Part shown: piece after piece, positions 6,618 to 15,517 of the stretch
Layout of the letters: every line of letters starts with the position of its first letter
Numbering within the stretch: position 1 is the first letter of the stretch
Origin: Brevundimonas sp.
Lineage (GTDB): Bacteria; Pseudomonadota; Alphaproteobacteria; Caulobacterales; Caulobacteraceae
NCBI RefSeq assembly: GCF_019636155.1
Contig: NZ_JAHBYB010000006.1
Location: 62,001 to 126,000, forward strand
Length of the DNA stretch: 64,000 bases
Direction: 5' to 3'
Notes under the pieces: model-generated
What the model was told of the DNA's origin: nothing
What the model saw: the letters and a program-made list of their open reading frames with translations, nothing else
The model's database searches: none
Position numbers and translations under genes: made by a program

Positions 6618-8840
6618 TCAGCCCCCGATCATCCCGAAATCCGCCACCCGGCCCATCACCGACCGCACCTGGCCCAGCAGCTTCAGGCGATTGTCACGCT
6701 CGGCCGGAACGTCGGAGTTGACCATGACGGCGGTGAAGAAGGCGTCCACCGGCGCGCGCAGGCGGGCCAGGGCAGTCATGGCGGCGGCGAAATCCTCGGC
6801 GTCCAGGGCCGCGTCCACGGCGGTCGCGGCGGCGGCGGCGGCGAAGGCCAGGGCGGTCTCTTCCGCCGGCTGGTTCGGCAGGCCGGTCTGGACCATGCCG
6901 GTGGGCAGTTCGCCCTTCTTCTGTTCGGCCCGCAGGATGTTGGAAGCCCGCTTGTAGCCCGCCAGCAGTTCGGCCCCGTCGTCGGTGGCCAGGAAGCTGT
7001 TCAGTGCCTCGACACGTCCGACCAAGAGCGGGAGCACGCTCTTTTCTTGGGCAAATGCAGCTTCGACGACCTCCGCGGCCATTCCTCGATCGCGCAAGGC
7101 GACTCGCGTCCTCTCCTGCATGAAAACAGCAATATCGACGTAGGCGCTATCTAGACGAGCAGCCTCAAGAGCGGATTTGGCGAAGCCCCGGCGCGCGAGA
7201 CCGATCAGCACCGGAAGCTCAACCTTGAGATCGTTTTCGAGCAGAATACGGATCACCCCCAACGCCGCGCGGCGCAGGGCGAACGGGTCCTTCGATCCCG
7301 TGGGCTTCTCGTCGATGGCGAAGAAGCCGACCAGGGCGTCCAGCTTGTCGGCCAGGGCCACCGCCACCGTCAGGGGCGCGGTGGGGACCGTGTCGGTCGG
7401 GCCCTGCGGGCGATAATGGTCGCGCACGGCGTCGGCCAACCGATCCCTTCTCCCCTCGGGGGAGAAGGTGGGCGGCGGAGCCGTCCGGATGAGGGGGCTT
7501 TCGGAGACGGTCGGGGCGGCGGGCAATGAGGGCGATGACACATCCCCCTCATCCGTCTCGCGCTGCGAGACACCTTCTCCCCCAAGGGGAGAAGGAAGGG
7601 CGCGGGCGTAATAGCCACCCATGACGCCCTGCAATTCCGGAAACTCGCCGACCATTCCGCTGGCCAGGTCGGCCTTGGCGTAACGGGCCGCCAGCGCCGC
7701 TTCCTCAGGGTCGGCGCCCACCAGGGGGGCGATCTCGCGGGCCAGGGCGGCGATGCGCTCCACCCGCTCGGCCATGGTCCCCAGCTTGGCGTGATAGGTG
7801 ACGCCTTCCAGCTTCTTCAGCCAGGCGTCGAAGCCGACCTTGCGGTCCTCGTCCCAGAAGAAGCGGGCGTCGTTCAGGCGCGCCGACAGGACGCGGCTGT
7901 TGCCCGCCGCCAGGGCCGCGCCGCCGTCCGTCGCCTCGACATTGGCGACCACCACGAAATGCGGGGCCAGTTTTCTGGAAACGTTCGGGTCGTGTTGCGA
8001 CGGATCGCGCACCGCGAAATATTTCTGGTGCGTCTTCATCGACAGCTGGACCACCTCGGGCGGCAGGTCCAGGAACTGCGGGTCCATGTCGCCCAGGATC
8101 GGCGTCGGCCATTCGGCCAGGCCCGACACCTCGTCCAGCAGGCCGTCGTCATCGACCAGGGCCAGCCCCTTGTCGGAACAGACCTTCTGCGCCGCTTCGA
8201 GGATGCGCAGCCGCCGGTCGGCCGGGTCCAGCAGGACGAAATGCTGTTCCAGCGCCTTCCGATAATCGGCGAAATCCTTGACCGCGAACGGACGGCCCGA
8301 ACCCAGGAAGCGATGCCCCTCGGTCACGTCACCGCTGTCGATGCCTTCGATGGCGAAGGGCACGACGGCGCCGTCGAACAGGCACAGGATACGCTTGATC
8401 GGCCGCACCCAGCGCAGGGTTCCAGAGCCCCAGCGCATCGACTTGGGCCAGGGGAAGCCGCGCACGATCTCTTCGACCATGGCGGGGATCATCTCGGCCG
8501 TATCGCGGCCCTTTTGGCTGATGACGGCGAACAGCACGCCGTCGCGTTCGACCAGTTGATCGCGCGTCAGGCCGGTCTTGCGCAGGAAGCCGTCCAGCGC
8601 CTGTTCCGGCGCCGAGGTTTTCGGCCCCTTGATCTCTTCCTCGCGGTCAGGCGTGGCGGCGGGCAGGCCCTCGACCACCAGCGTCAGGCGCCGCGGCCCG
8701 GCGAAGGTGGTCAGCGCCTCCCACGACAGGCCCGCGGCCTTCAGCCGGTCGGACGCCATCCGCTCCAGATCACGCGCGGCCCCGGCCTGCATGCGGGCGG
8801 GAATTTCTTCGGACAGGATTTCGAGGAGAAGCTGGGGCAT
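6618..8840 (-). CDS. glyS: Glycyl-tRNA synthetase beta subunit
   Basis: The beta subunit of the tetrameric bacterial glycyl-tRNA synthetase; with GlyQ it charges tRNA-Gly in the cytoplasm. I start it at [17 protein letters not shown] (740 residues, E. coli about 689) because this ATG overlaps the stop of the preceding DUF559 gene (TGATG). Conserved blocks include GLAEWPTPILGDMD, MKTHQKYFAV and GRVEALNSFLATDDGAELL. The odd feature is an insertion at about residues 416-466, between GGYYAR and ADAVRDHYRPQGPTD, encoded entirely by a dispersed repeat element that stays in frame. Excluding it, the length matches the family. The insertion falls in an exposed linker near the HD domain, so the enzyme is presumably active, which is inference. 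Confidence 0.95.
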   Translation of the reverse strand: MPQLLLEILSEEIPARMQAGAARDLERMASDRLKAAGLSWEALTTFAGPRRLTLVVEGLPAATPDREEEIKGPKTSAPEQALDGFLRKTGLTRDQLVERDGVLFAVISQKGRDTAEMIPAMVEEIVRGFPWPKSMRWGSGTLRWVRPIKRILCLFDGAVVPFAIEGIDSGDVTEGHRFLGSGRPFAVKDFADYRKALEQHFVLLDPADRRLRILEAAQKVCSDKGLALVDDDGLLDEVSGLAEWPTPILGDMDPQFLDLPPEVVQLSMKTHQKYFAVRDPSQHDPNVSRKLAPHFVVVANVEATDGGAALAAGNSRVLSARLNDARFFWDEDRKVGFDAWLKKLEGVTYHAKLGTMAERVERIAALAREIAPLVGADPEEAALAARYAKADLASGMVGEFPELQGVMGGYYARALPSPLGGEGVSQRETDEGDVSSPSLPAAPTVSESPLIRTAPPPTFSPEGRRDRLADAVRDHYRPQGPTDTVPTAPLTVAVALADKLDALVGFFAIDEKPTGSKDPFALRRAALGVIRILLENDLKVELPVLIGLARRGFAKSALEAARLDSAYVDIAVFMQERTRVALRDRGMAAEVVEAAFAQEKSVLPLLVGRVEALNSFLATDDGAELLAGYKRASNILRAEQKKGELPTGMVQTGLPNQPAEETALAFAAAAAATAVDAALDAEDFAAAMTALARLRAPVDAFFTAVMVNSDVPAERDNRLKLLGQVRSVMGRVADFGMIGG
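7445..7595. repeat. 151-bp repeat element inserted in frame within glyS
   Basis: The element has near-perfect terminal inverted repeats (CCTTCTCCCCTCGGGGGAG at one end, its reverse complement with one mismatch at the other) and the same internal CGGATGAGGGGG blocks as the intergenic copies. It is translated as Pro/Ser/Gly-rich sequence beginning near ALPSPLGGEGVSQRETDEGD. Its length plus target-site change keep the glyS frame open. Confidence 0.9.
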
Positions 8841-9343
8841 CAGAGTTCGTCGTCCCGCACCCATTGATCGCGGGCGCGCCATAGAGCCCTTCCCCGTTGA
8901 TGGGGGAAGGGTTGGGATGGGGGTGAAAGCATGTCCGCCTGGATCGCGGTCAGCACGGCCTCGCGGTCCTCGATCACCTGCCGGACGGTGAAGCGTCGGA
9001 CACGAAAGCCCTGACTTTCCAGCCAGGCCGTGCGGGCGGCGTCTTGGGTTTGCGCCTCTGGCGTCTCGTGGCGCGGCCCATCGACCTCGATCACCAAATG
9101 CCTGTCATGATGAACGAAATCGACGATGAAACGGCCGATAGGCGCCTGGCGACGGATGTTGGTCTTGAGGGTTCGAGGGGCGTCCCAGAGCACTTTTTCG
9201 GGGAAGGTCTGGTCGCGGCGCAGGCGGCGCGCCCGTCCGATGGCGCCGTTCAGATGGCGCGGCCGAACGGCGAGGCCTTCACCCCCAACCCCGGCCCTTC
9301 CCCCATCAAGGGGGAAGGGAGCGCGCGCGGTCTCGTCGCTCAC
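8840..9343 (-). CDS. DUF559 (Vsr-like) endonuclease-domain protein between glyQ and glyS
   Basis: A 167-residue protein whose middle (about residues 31-138) is a DUF559 domain: [19 protein letters not shown], then [20 protein letters not shown] and the final [14 protein letters not shown]. Asp75, Glu86 and Asp88 sit where the Vsr/PD-(D/E)xK fold places its metal ligands, so a DNA nicking or endonuclease activity is expected but not shown. The start is a GTG that overlaps the glyQ stop (GTGA), and the stop overlaps the glyS ATG (TGATG), so the three genes should be coupled. The first 25 and last 28 residues are translations of inverted repeat arms, which suggests the gene came in as part of a repeat-bounded unit. 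No cellular role is known to me. Confidence 0.8.
   Translation of the reverse strand: MSDETARAPFPLDGGRAGVGGEGLAVRPRHLNGAIGRARRLRRDQTFPEKVLWDAPRTLKTNIRRQAPIGRFIVDFVHHDRHLVIEVDGPRHETPEAQTQDAARTAWLESQGFRVRRFTVRQVIEDREAVLTAIQADMLSPPSQPFPHQRGRALWRARDQWVRDDEL
8887..9319. mobile_element. 433-bp repeat-bounded unit carrying the DUF559 core
   Basis: The left arm (8887-8930, CCCTTCCCCGTTGATGGGGG...) and the right arm (9276-9319) are about 44-bp imperfect inverted repeats, each ending in a CCCTTCCCC..GGGGAAGGG hairpin as in the short dispersed elements. They enclose about 350 bp that encode only the DUF559 domain. The unit sits exactly between the glyQ stop and the glyS start. That it is mobile is an inference from this architecture. 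Confidence 0.5.
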
Positions 9344-10233
9344 GCCCGCGCCCTTTCCTGTTCGACCCATTCGACAGCGCAGGCCTTACAGAGATCGCGG
9401 ATGCGGCCGATGTAGGCCTGGCGTTCGGCCACGGCGATGGCGCCGCGGGCGTCCATCAGGTTGAACAGGTGGCTGGCCTTCAGCACCTGGTCATAGGCGG
9501 GCAGGACCAGGGCCTGGCCCTGTGGTCCCTTCATGGCCAGGAAGCGCGACACCTCGGCCACCATGTCCTCGAACCGGCGCTTCAGGCCATCGACGTCATA
9601 GCCGTGGAAATTGGCCTCGGACTGCTGGCGCTCGTTCTCCAGGAAGACCTCGCCATAGGTCAGGCCGTCGTTGTTGAAGCGCAGGTCGTAGACGTTATCG
9701 ACGCCCTGGACATACATGGCCAGACGCTCCAACCCATAGGTCAGCTCGCCCGACACCACATCCACCTCGATGCCGCCGACGCCCTGGAAATAGGTGAACT
9801 GGGTCACCTCCATCCCGTCGCACCAGACCTCCCAGCCCAGGCCCCAGGCGCCGACGGTGGGGTTCTCCCAGTCGTCCTCGACGAAGCGAATGTCGTGCAG
9901 TTTCGGGTCGATGCCGATGGCCGCCAGGGAGCCGAGATACAGATCCTGCAGATCGTCCGGGTTCGGCTTCAGGATGACCTGGAATTGGTAGTAGTGCTGG
10001 AGCCGGTTTGGGTTTTCGCCATAGCGGCCGTCGCCGGGGCGGCGGCTGGGCTGGACATAGGCGACCTTCCATGGGCGCGGCCCCAGGGCGCGCAGCACGG
10101 TCGCCGGATGCAGGGTGCCGGCCCCGACCTCGATGTCATAGGGCTGCAGAAGGGCGCAGCCCTGTTCGCCCCAATAGCGTTGCAGGGTCAGGATCAGGTC
10201 CTGGAAGGAAAGGGGTTCGGTCGGTCGGGACAA
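9340..10233 (-). CDS. glyQ: Glycyl-tRNA synthetase alpha subunit
   Basis: The catalytic alpha subunit of class II glycyl-tRNA synthetase. I place the start at a TTG preceded by GGAAA (giving [18 protein letters not shown]), which yields 297 residues against 303 in E. coli; an upstream ATG at 10365 would add 44 residues that run into a repeat and match nothing in the family. Conserved blocks are [50 protein letters not shown] and [20 protein letters not shown]. It is the first gene of a glyQ-DUF559-glyS operon. Confidence 0.95.
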   Translation of the reverse strand: MSRPTEPLSFQDLILTLQRYWGEQGCALLQPYDIEVGAGTLHPATVLRALGPRPWKVAYVQPSRRPGDGRYGENPNRLQHYYQFQVILKPNPDDLQDLYLGSLAAIGIDPKLHDIRFVEDDWENPTVGAWGLGWEVWCDGMEVTQFTYFQGVGGIEVDVVSGELTYGLERLAMYVQGVDNVYDLRFNNDGLTYGEVFLENERQQSEANFHGYDVDGLKRRFEDMVAEVSRFLAMKGPQGQALVLPAYDQVLKASHLFNLMDARGAIAVAERQAYIGRIRDLCKACAVEWVEQERARA

Positions 10234-10276
10234 GGCGGTTTCCGGCGTTCGCAGGCGCGAAAAAAGGTCGGCGGAC

Positions 10277-10416
10277 CTAGAGCCTGATCCGCTGAGGTGG
10301 AATCGCTTCGCGATTCCGCCGATGCGGTGAATCAGGCTCCAGATATCAGCGAGAGCATGATTCACGCTTCAGCCGGAACCGCGCAGCGGTTTCGTCTAAA
10401 AACGATCATGCTCTAG
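10277..10416. repeat. Two tandem palindromic units (GAGCCTGAT.. and GAGCATGAT.. type)
   Basis: The first unit runs from GAGCCTGATCCGC to GAATCAGGCTC with an inner GGAATCGCTTCGCGATTCC hairpin. The second runs from GAGCATGATTCACG to CGATCATGCTC with an inner GGAACCGCGCAGCGGTTTC hairpin. Such double palindromes starting AGAGCATGAT are common intergenic repeats in alphaproteobacteria. They fill the 229-base gap between the start of glyQ and the end of the next gene upstream. Confidence 0.75.
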
Positions 10417-10462
10417 AAGCCGCCGACCCTTTGTTCAACCGACCAGAGTCCGGTCGCCGGCC

Positions 10463-10930
10463 TTATTTCGGCGCGCGAGGGCCGTCCACGCGGCCGTCCG
10501 TGGGATTGCGGATCGGCGGGGCGCTGACCACGATCACGCCCGAGGCGCGCTGGCCGTTCGGAGCGTTCAGGGTGGTGGGCATGGGCGCGCTTTCGGTGAC
10601 CCCGCCTTCCGCCTGGCCGACCGGGGCCATGGAGGAATCCGTGGGCCGCAGCGGGCCGCGCGCGGAGACGCGGGCGTTTGCGGTGGCGATGGCGCGGGGT
10701 TCGGCCGGGGCGCTGGCGCTCGACGGCGCCGAATGCGGGGCGTGGCCGTCCACCTGACCGTCGGTCGGATTGTGGACGGGCGAGGAGGCGGTGGTCGTGG
10801 CCGTGGCGGCCGGCTGGCCGTTGGGGGCGTTCAGGGTGGTCGGGTGCGGCGCGCTGGTCGACTGGGCGGCGGCGGCGCCGGCCAGGGCCATGGCGGAGAC
10901 GCCGGCGAGGGCGGCGATGACGATGCGCAT
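10463..10930 (-). CDS. Exported low-complexity protein with two repeat modules
   Basis: 155 residues from an ATG with an AAGGAG Shine-Dalgarno. The signal peptide MRIVIAALAGVSAMALAGAA ends at AAAQS. The mature part is disordered, rich in Ala, Pro, Ser and Thr, with two copies of a module reading PTTLNAPNGQ followed some 20 residues later by NPTDGxVDG (first about residues 30-62, second about 117-150). No known domain is visible. It lies 57 bases downstream of ispE on the same strand and may be co-transcribed. It could be a periplasmic spacer or surface protein; the function is unknown. Confidence 0.65.
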   Translation of the reverse strand: MRIVIAALAGVSAMALAGAAAAQSTSAPHPTTLNAPNGQPAATATTTASSPVHNPTDGQVDGHAPHSAPSSASAPAEPRAIATANARVSARGPLRPTDSSMAPVGQAEGGVTESAPMPTTLNAPNGQRASGVIVVSAPPIRNPTDGRVDGPRAPK

Positions 10931-10986
10931 GGGAGGGCTCCTTTCGATCCGTGAAAGGAAGCCCGTTCGGCCGTTCCGGTTCCCTC

Positions 10987-11865
10987 TCAGCCGTTCAGGA
11001 CGCAGGCCCGCACCCACCAGCCGGGATGGGCGGCCGCCAGGGCCGAGGCCGCGTCGCGGGCGGCGGCGGCGTCCGCGCAGAGGCCGATGACCGTCGCCCC
11101 CGAGCCCGACATCCGCGCCAGGGCCACCCCCGGACAGGCCGCGGCGGCGTCCAGGGCCGCGCCTATGGCCGGCGCCAGCCGCAGGGCCGGCGCCTCCAGG
11201 TCGTTGCGCGCTTTCACCAGCCAGTCGATCACCGCCGCCGCCGACCAGTCGGCGGGCGGCGCCGGCCGGTCCGCCTCGCCCGCGGGATCGGCGTCATAGG
11301 CGCGATAGACGGCGCCGGTCGGCGACAGGACGCCGGGATTGACCAGGACGGCGTGCAGGGGCGGCAGGCGCGGTTCGGGCGTCAGCCGTTCGCCCCGCCC
11401 CTCGGCCCAGGCGGCGCGCGGGAACAGGCACAGGGCGCCGTCCGCCCCGGTCCGGGCCGCGATCTCGGCCAGGGCCGCGTCGTCGATGTTCAGCCTCAGC
11501 AGGTCGCGCGCCAGGCGCAGGGCCGCGCCCGCGTCGGACGAGCCGCCGCCCAGGCCGGCCGCGATCGGGAGCTGTTTGTCCAGGGTCAGGGCCAGGGGCG
11601 GCGCCCCCTGCCCTGTGGCCCGCCCCAGGGCCTCCAGGGCGCGCAGGACCAGGTTGTCGTCCTGCCCCGCCAGTTCGCCGCCGAACGGCCCCTGCACCCC
11701 CAGCGACAGCCGGTCGGACACGGTCGCGGTCAGCCGGTCTCCGACATCAGCGAAGACGGCCAGGCTGGCCAGGGGGTGATAGCCGTCCGCCTGAACCGGG
11801 CCGACGTGCAGGAACAGATTGATCTTGGCCGGCGCCACGAGGGCGGCCGAGGCGGAGCCCGTCAC
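10987..11865 (-). CDS. ispE: 4-diphosphocytidyl-2-C-methyl-D-erythritol kinase
   Basis: IspE phosphorylates the 2-hydroxyl of CDP-methylerythritol in the MEP isoprenoid pathway. At 292 residues it is the normal length. The GHMP kinase signatures are present: APAKINLFLHV at residues 11-21 with the substrate-binding Lys14, and the ATP loop PIAAGLGGGSSDAG at 100-113, then ARMSGSGATVIGL near the C-terminus. Its ATG lies five bases after the stop of the TPR protein, so the two form an operon. Confidence 0.93.
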   Translation of the reverse strand: MTGSASAALVAPAKINLFLHVGPVQADGYHPLASLAVFADVGDRLTATVSDRLSLGVQGPFGGELAGQDDNLVLRALEALGRATGQGAPPLALTLDKQLPIAAGLGGGSSDAGAALRLARDLLRLNIDDAALAEIAARTGADGALCLFPRAAWAEGRGERLTPEPRLPPLHAVLVNPGVLSPTGAVYRAYDADPAGEADRPAPPADWSAAAVIDWLVKARNDLEAPALRLAPAIGAALDAAAACPGVALARMSGSGATVIGLCADAAAARDAASALAAAHPGWWVRACVLNG

Positions 11866-11869
11866 GGCG

Positions 11870-13702
11870 TCACGGCTGGGCGCCGACCACGTCCAGCCCC
11901 TGGTCCAGCTTGCGCCGGGCGCGAGCCTCCTGGTCGGCGTCGGGATCGAGGGTCAGCACCCTTTCCCACTGATAGCGCGCCTCGCGCCGGCGTCCGACCT
12001 GCCAGTAGGCGTCGCCGAGGTGGTCATTGATCTCGGGGTTGCCGGGCAGTTTGGACACCGCCATCTCCAGGGTGGTGACGGCTTCGTCGAACCGGCCCTG
12101 GCGATACTGGGCCCAGCCCAGGGAGTCGCGGAAATTGCCGTTTTCCGGCTCCTTGACCAGGGCCTGGGCGATCAGGGACGCGCCCTGTTCCACCCGCTCG
12201 CCGCTGTCGACCCAGAGATAGCCCAGATAGTTCAGGGCCGCGGCGTTGTCCGGCTCTTCCTGCAGGGCGGCCCAGAGTTCGGCCTGAGCCTCCGGCGCCC
12301 GGTCCAGCGCCTCATAGACCGCGCCGCGCAGGAAACGGACGCCGAACGGCTGGTCCGCCGTGTTCAGCAGCGGCCCGTTCAGGACGGCCAGGGCGTCTTC
12401 ATACTGTTCGGCCTGGTTCAGCTGGGCGGCCAGAAGCTGGGCCACCGCCGGGTCGGACGGACTGGCGGCGAGGGCGCGGCGCAGGGCGGCAAGGGCTTCA
12501 TCCGGCTGGCCCGCGTCGTCCAGCAGCCCGGACAGACGCGCCTGGGCGGCGGCGTATACTCCCGGTTCGCGCGACGAAATGCGTTGAAGCTCGCGCCGGG
12601 CGACATCGTTCATCTGGGCCCGGGCCAGGCTTTCGCCCAGGCGCAGCCGGGTCTGATCCGACGGATCAAGCTGGTTCGCCAGCCGCAGGTAGAAGGCCGA
12701 GAATTCGTGCGCCCGGGCCGAGTTGGCCATGGCCGCGGCGCCGATCAGGCTGATCGCGGCCCCCTGGCGGAAATCCGGGGCGGCGGGGGGGCGGCCGCGG
12801 CGCGAGGCGGCGCGTTCGCGCGCCTGGATCAGGAAGACGTTGGAGGCGTCAGCGGTCAGGCCGGCGTCATACAGGGCCACGGCCTCGGCCCTGCGGCCGC
12901 GCCGCTCCAGGAACTCGCCATAGGGCAGACGGAACAGGGCGCCCGACTGGGGCGTCTCCATCAGGGCCTTCAACTCGGCCTCGGCCTCGGCGAACCGGCC
13001 CCTTTTTTCCAGCAGGGCCGCGCGGCTCTGGCGCAGGAACAGGCGGGTCACGGCGTCCGCGTCGGTCGGAATCGGCGCCAGGGCCCGGTCCCAGTCGCCG
13101 GCCGCGGCGGCGGCCCAGGGCGCCAGAAGCAGGCCGGCCCGCGCATGCGACCCTTCGACCGGGGCGCGTTTCAGTTCGGCGTCAGCCTCAGCGGGGCGGT
13201 TGTGGGTCAGGGCCTGGACGGCGCGGGCCAGGCGGCCGCCCTGAACCAGGGTCACGCCCCCCTCTTCGACCAGGGGCGACAGCCGCGCCGCCACATCCAG
13301 ATCGCCGGCCAGAAGGGAGGCGGTCAGGGCCTGGCCGCGAACGCGCGGCTGTTCCGGCGTAAGGTCGGCCGCAGCGGCCACATAGGCGGCGCCGATCTCG
13401 CCCTCGCCCGAGGCCAGGGCGACCCGGCCGGCCAGATAGAGGCCATAGGCGCTGCGGCCCTGGTCGTCGCGCGGCGCGGGCGACCAGACCGCCGGAATGG
13501 CCGGGGTCTCGGCAACGGCCGGAGCCGCGTCCTCGTCCGCGTCGAGCGCGTCGTCGGGAAGAACAGGCTGGGCGTCGTCGTCAGGCTCCGCCGTCTCGGC
13601 CGGCGCGGGCTGCGGGGGCGGGTCCTGGGCCAGGGCCGGACCGGCCAGCAGGGCCGAGGCGGCGACGGACAACAACAGGCGGCGAAGCAGGACGCGGGTC
13701 AT
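11870..13702 (-). CDS. Exported tetratricopeptide-repeat protein
   Basis: 610 residues. A signal peptide (MTRVLLRRLLLSVAASALLA, cleaved near ALAQD) is followed by an acidic Pro/Ala linker (about 27-65) and then a long array of helical TPR pairs to the C-terminus. Clear repeats are ALNYLGYLWVDSGERVEQG, NFRDSLGWAQYRQGRFDEA and EINDHLGDAYWQVGRRREA. Proteins of this layout sit upstream of ispE in many alphaproteobacteria and are presumed periplasmic or outer-membrane-associated scaffolds; no enzymatic motif is seen. The partner is unknown. Confidence 0.85.
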   Translation of the reverse strand: MTRVLLRRLLLSVAASALLAGPALAQDPPPQPAPAETAEPDDDAQPVLPDDALDADEDAAPAVAETPAIPAVWSPAPRDDQGRSAYGLYLAGRVALASGEGEIGAAYVAAAADLTPEQPRVRGQALTASLLAGDLDVAARLSPLVEEGGVTLVQGGRLARAVQALTHNRPAEADAELKRAPVEGSHARAGLLLAPWAAAAAGDWDRALAPIPTDADAVTRLFLRQSRAALLEKRGRFAEAEAELKALMETPQSGALFRLPYGEFLERRGRRAEAVALYDAGLTADASNVFLIQARERAASRRGRPPAAPDFRQGAAISLIGAAAMANSARAHEFSAFYLRLANQLDPSDQTRLRLGESLARAQMNDVARRELQRISSREPGVYAAAQARLSGLLDDAGQPDEALAALRRALAASPSDPAVAQLLAAQLNQAEQYEDALAVLNGPLLNTADQPFGVRFLRGAVYEALDRAPEAQAELWAALQEEPDNAAALNYLGYLWVDSGERVEQGASLIAQALVKEPENGNFRDSLGWAQYRQGRFDEAVTTLEMAVSKLPGNPEINDHLGDAYWQVGRRREARYQWERVLTLDPDADQEARARRKLDQGLDVVGAQP

Positions 13703-13759
13703 GGCGTCACCTTGCCTGATCGCGCCCGCGCCGCAAGGCCGCGCGCGCCACAGCCCCGG

Positions 13760-15517
13760 TCACATGTTCGGATAGTTCGGCCCCCCGCCGCCCTCGGGCG
13801 TCGTCCAGACGATGTTCTGGGAGGGATCCTTGATGTCGCAGGTTTTGCAGTGGACGCAGTTCTGGGCGTTGATGACGAAGCGCGGATCGGCGCGGTTCGC
13901 CTCGTCCGCATAGACCACCTCATAGACCCCCGCCGGACAATACAGCCGCGCCGGCTCGCCGTATTTCGGCAGGTTGACCTGGATCGGCACGGACGAGTCC
14001 AGCAGCTTCAGGTGGGCGGGCTGGTCCTCGGCATGGTTGGTGTTGGAGATGAAGACGCTGGACAGTTTGTCGAACGACAGCTTTCCGTCCGGCTTGGGAT
14101 AGGCGATGGGCGCATGTTTCGACGCCGGCTCGGTGGCCGCCGCGTCGGTCTTGCCGTGCTTCAGAGTCCAGGGGACGTTGACCCGGAACAGGGACGAGAA
14201 CCACATGTCCATGACGCCCAGCGCCCCGCCCAGGGTGGTGCCGAATTTCGACAGATAGGGCTTGGCGTTGCGGACCTGTTTCAGCTCGCGATAGACCCAG
14301 CTCTTCTCATAGGCGGTCTGATACGCCTCCAGCACGTCGCCCGCGCGGCCAGCAACCACGGCGTCATAGGCGGCGTCGGCGGCCAGCATGCCGGTCTTCA
14401 TGGCGTTGTGGCTGCCCTTGATGCGCGGCACGTTCACGAAGCCGGCGGAACAGCCGATCAGCGCCCCGCCCGGGAAGGCCAGTTTGGGCACCGACTGGAA
14501 GCCGCCCTCGGTGATCGCTCGCGCGCCATAGGAGACGCGGGTTCCGCCTTCCAGATGCTCGGCGATGGCCGGGTGGTGCTTGAACCGCTGGAACTCGTCG
14601 AACGGCGACAGGAAGGGGTTCCTGTAGTTCAGGTGCACGACATAGCCGACGGCCACATAGCGGTCGCCGAAGTGGTACAGAAACGACCCGCCGCCGGTGT
14701 TCTCGTCCAGGGGCCAGCCGGTCGAGTGCTGGACCAGACCGGGCCGGTGCTTCTCGGCCGGGATCTGCCACAGCTCCTTCAGGCCGATGCCGAATTTCTG
14801 AGGTTCGGCGCCGTCGCACAGGTTGTGGCGGGCCATGATGGTCTTGGCCAGGGAGCCGCGCACCCCTTCGGCGATGAAGACATATTTGCCGTGCAGTTCG
14901 ATGCCCGGCTGGAACTCTCCGGTCGGCTTGCCCTCCCGGTCGATGCCGAAAACGCCGGCGACCACGCCCTTCACTCGACCCGTCTGATCTTCCCAGACCA
15001 CATGGCTGGCGGCCATGCCGGGATAGACCTCGACCCCCAGCGCCTCGGCCTGCTCGCCCAGCCAGCGGGTTAGATTGCCCAGGGAGGCGATGTAGCAGCC
15101 GTGGTTGTGCATCAGCGGCGGCATCAGGGGCATGGGCAGGCTAAGCTGCCCCTGCGGGCCCAGCAGCAGGAAACGGTCCTTGGTCACCGGCGTTTCCAGC
15201 GGCGCGCCCATGGCCTTCCAGTCGGGGAACAGCTCGTTCAGCGCCTTGGGGTCGATCACCGCGCCCGACAGGATGTGGCCGCCGATCTCGGCCGACTTCT
15301 CCAGCACGGCGACGGAGATCTCCTTGCCGTCCTTTTCCGCCCGTTGCTTCAGGCGGATGGCCGCTGACAGGCCGGCCGGACCGCCGCCGACGATGACGAC
15401 GTCGTATTCCATGACCTCGCGCTCGACCCCCGCCAGGGCCTCGGCGGGGGGCAGGTTGTCGATCACGGCTTCCTGCCAGGCGGACTTGGCGCCGCCTTCA
15501 ATGATATCCTCGGCCAT
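13760..15517 (-). CDS. Electron transfer flavoprotein-ubiquinone oxidoreductase
   Basis: ETF-QO passes electrons from reduced ETF (fed by fatty-acid and amino-acid dehydrogenases) to ubiquinone at the inner membrane. The FAD-binding GxGxxG is VVIVGGGPAGLSAA near residues 40-53. The single 4Fe-4S cluster has its four cysteines at 527 (YCPAGVYE) and 554, 557 and 560 (NCVHCKTCDIKDP). The start at MAEDIIEGG gives 585 residues and follows AGGAAAC; a farther upstream ATG would add 21 residues with no family support. Length and ends (GGGPNYPNM) match the family. Confidence 0.96.
   Translation of the reverse strand: MAEDIIEGGAKSAWQEAVIDNLPPAEALAGVEREVMEYDVVIVGGGPAGLSAAIRLKQRAEKDGKEISVAVLEKSAEIGGHILSGAVIDPKALNELFPDWKAMGAPLETPVTKDRFLLLGPQGQLSLPMPLMPPLMHNHGCYIASLGNLTRWLGEQAEALGVEVYPGMAASHVVWEDQTGRVKGVVAGVFGIDREGKPTGEFQPGIELHGKYVFIAEGVRGSLAKTIMARHNLCDGAEPQKFGIGLKELWQIPAEKHRPGLVQHSTGWPLDENTGGGSFLYHFGDRYVAVGYVVHLNYRNPFLSPFDEFQRFKHHPAIAEHLEGGTRVSYGARAITEGGFQSVPKLAFPGGALIGCSAGFVNVPRIKGSHNAMKTGMLAADAAYDAVVAGRAGDVLEAYQTAYEKSWVYRELKQVRNAKPYLSKFGTTLGGALGVMDMWFSSLFRVNVPWTLKHGKTDAAATEPASKHAPIAYPKPDGKLSFDKLSSVFISNTNHAEDQPAHLKLLDSSVPIQVNLPKYGEPARLYCPAGVYEVVYADEANRADPRFVINAQNCVHCKTCDIKDPSQNIVWTTPEGGGGPNYPNM

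Noticed and set aside
9340-10365. Upstream ATG giving a 341-residue GlyQ
   Set aside because: The extra 44 residues run back into a palindromic repeat and do not resemble GlyQ N-termini; the TTG with GGAAA fits the family length.
11819-15073. A 1084-codon open frame on the plus strand
   Set aside because: It lies antisense to ispE, the TPR gene and ETF-QO, has Gly/Arg/Gln-rich shadow composition and no domain; high GC leaves antisense frames open.
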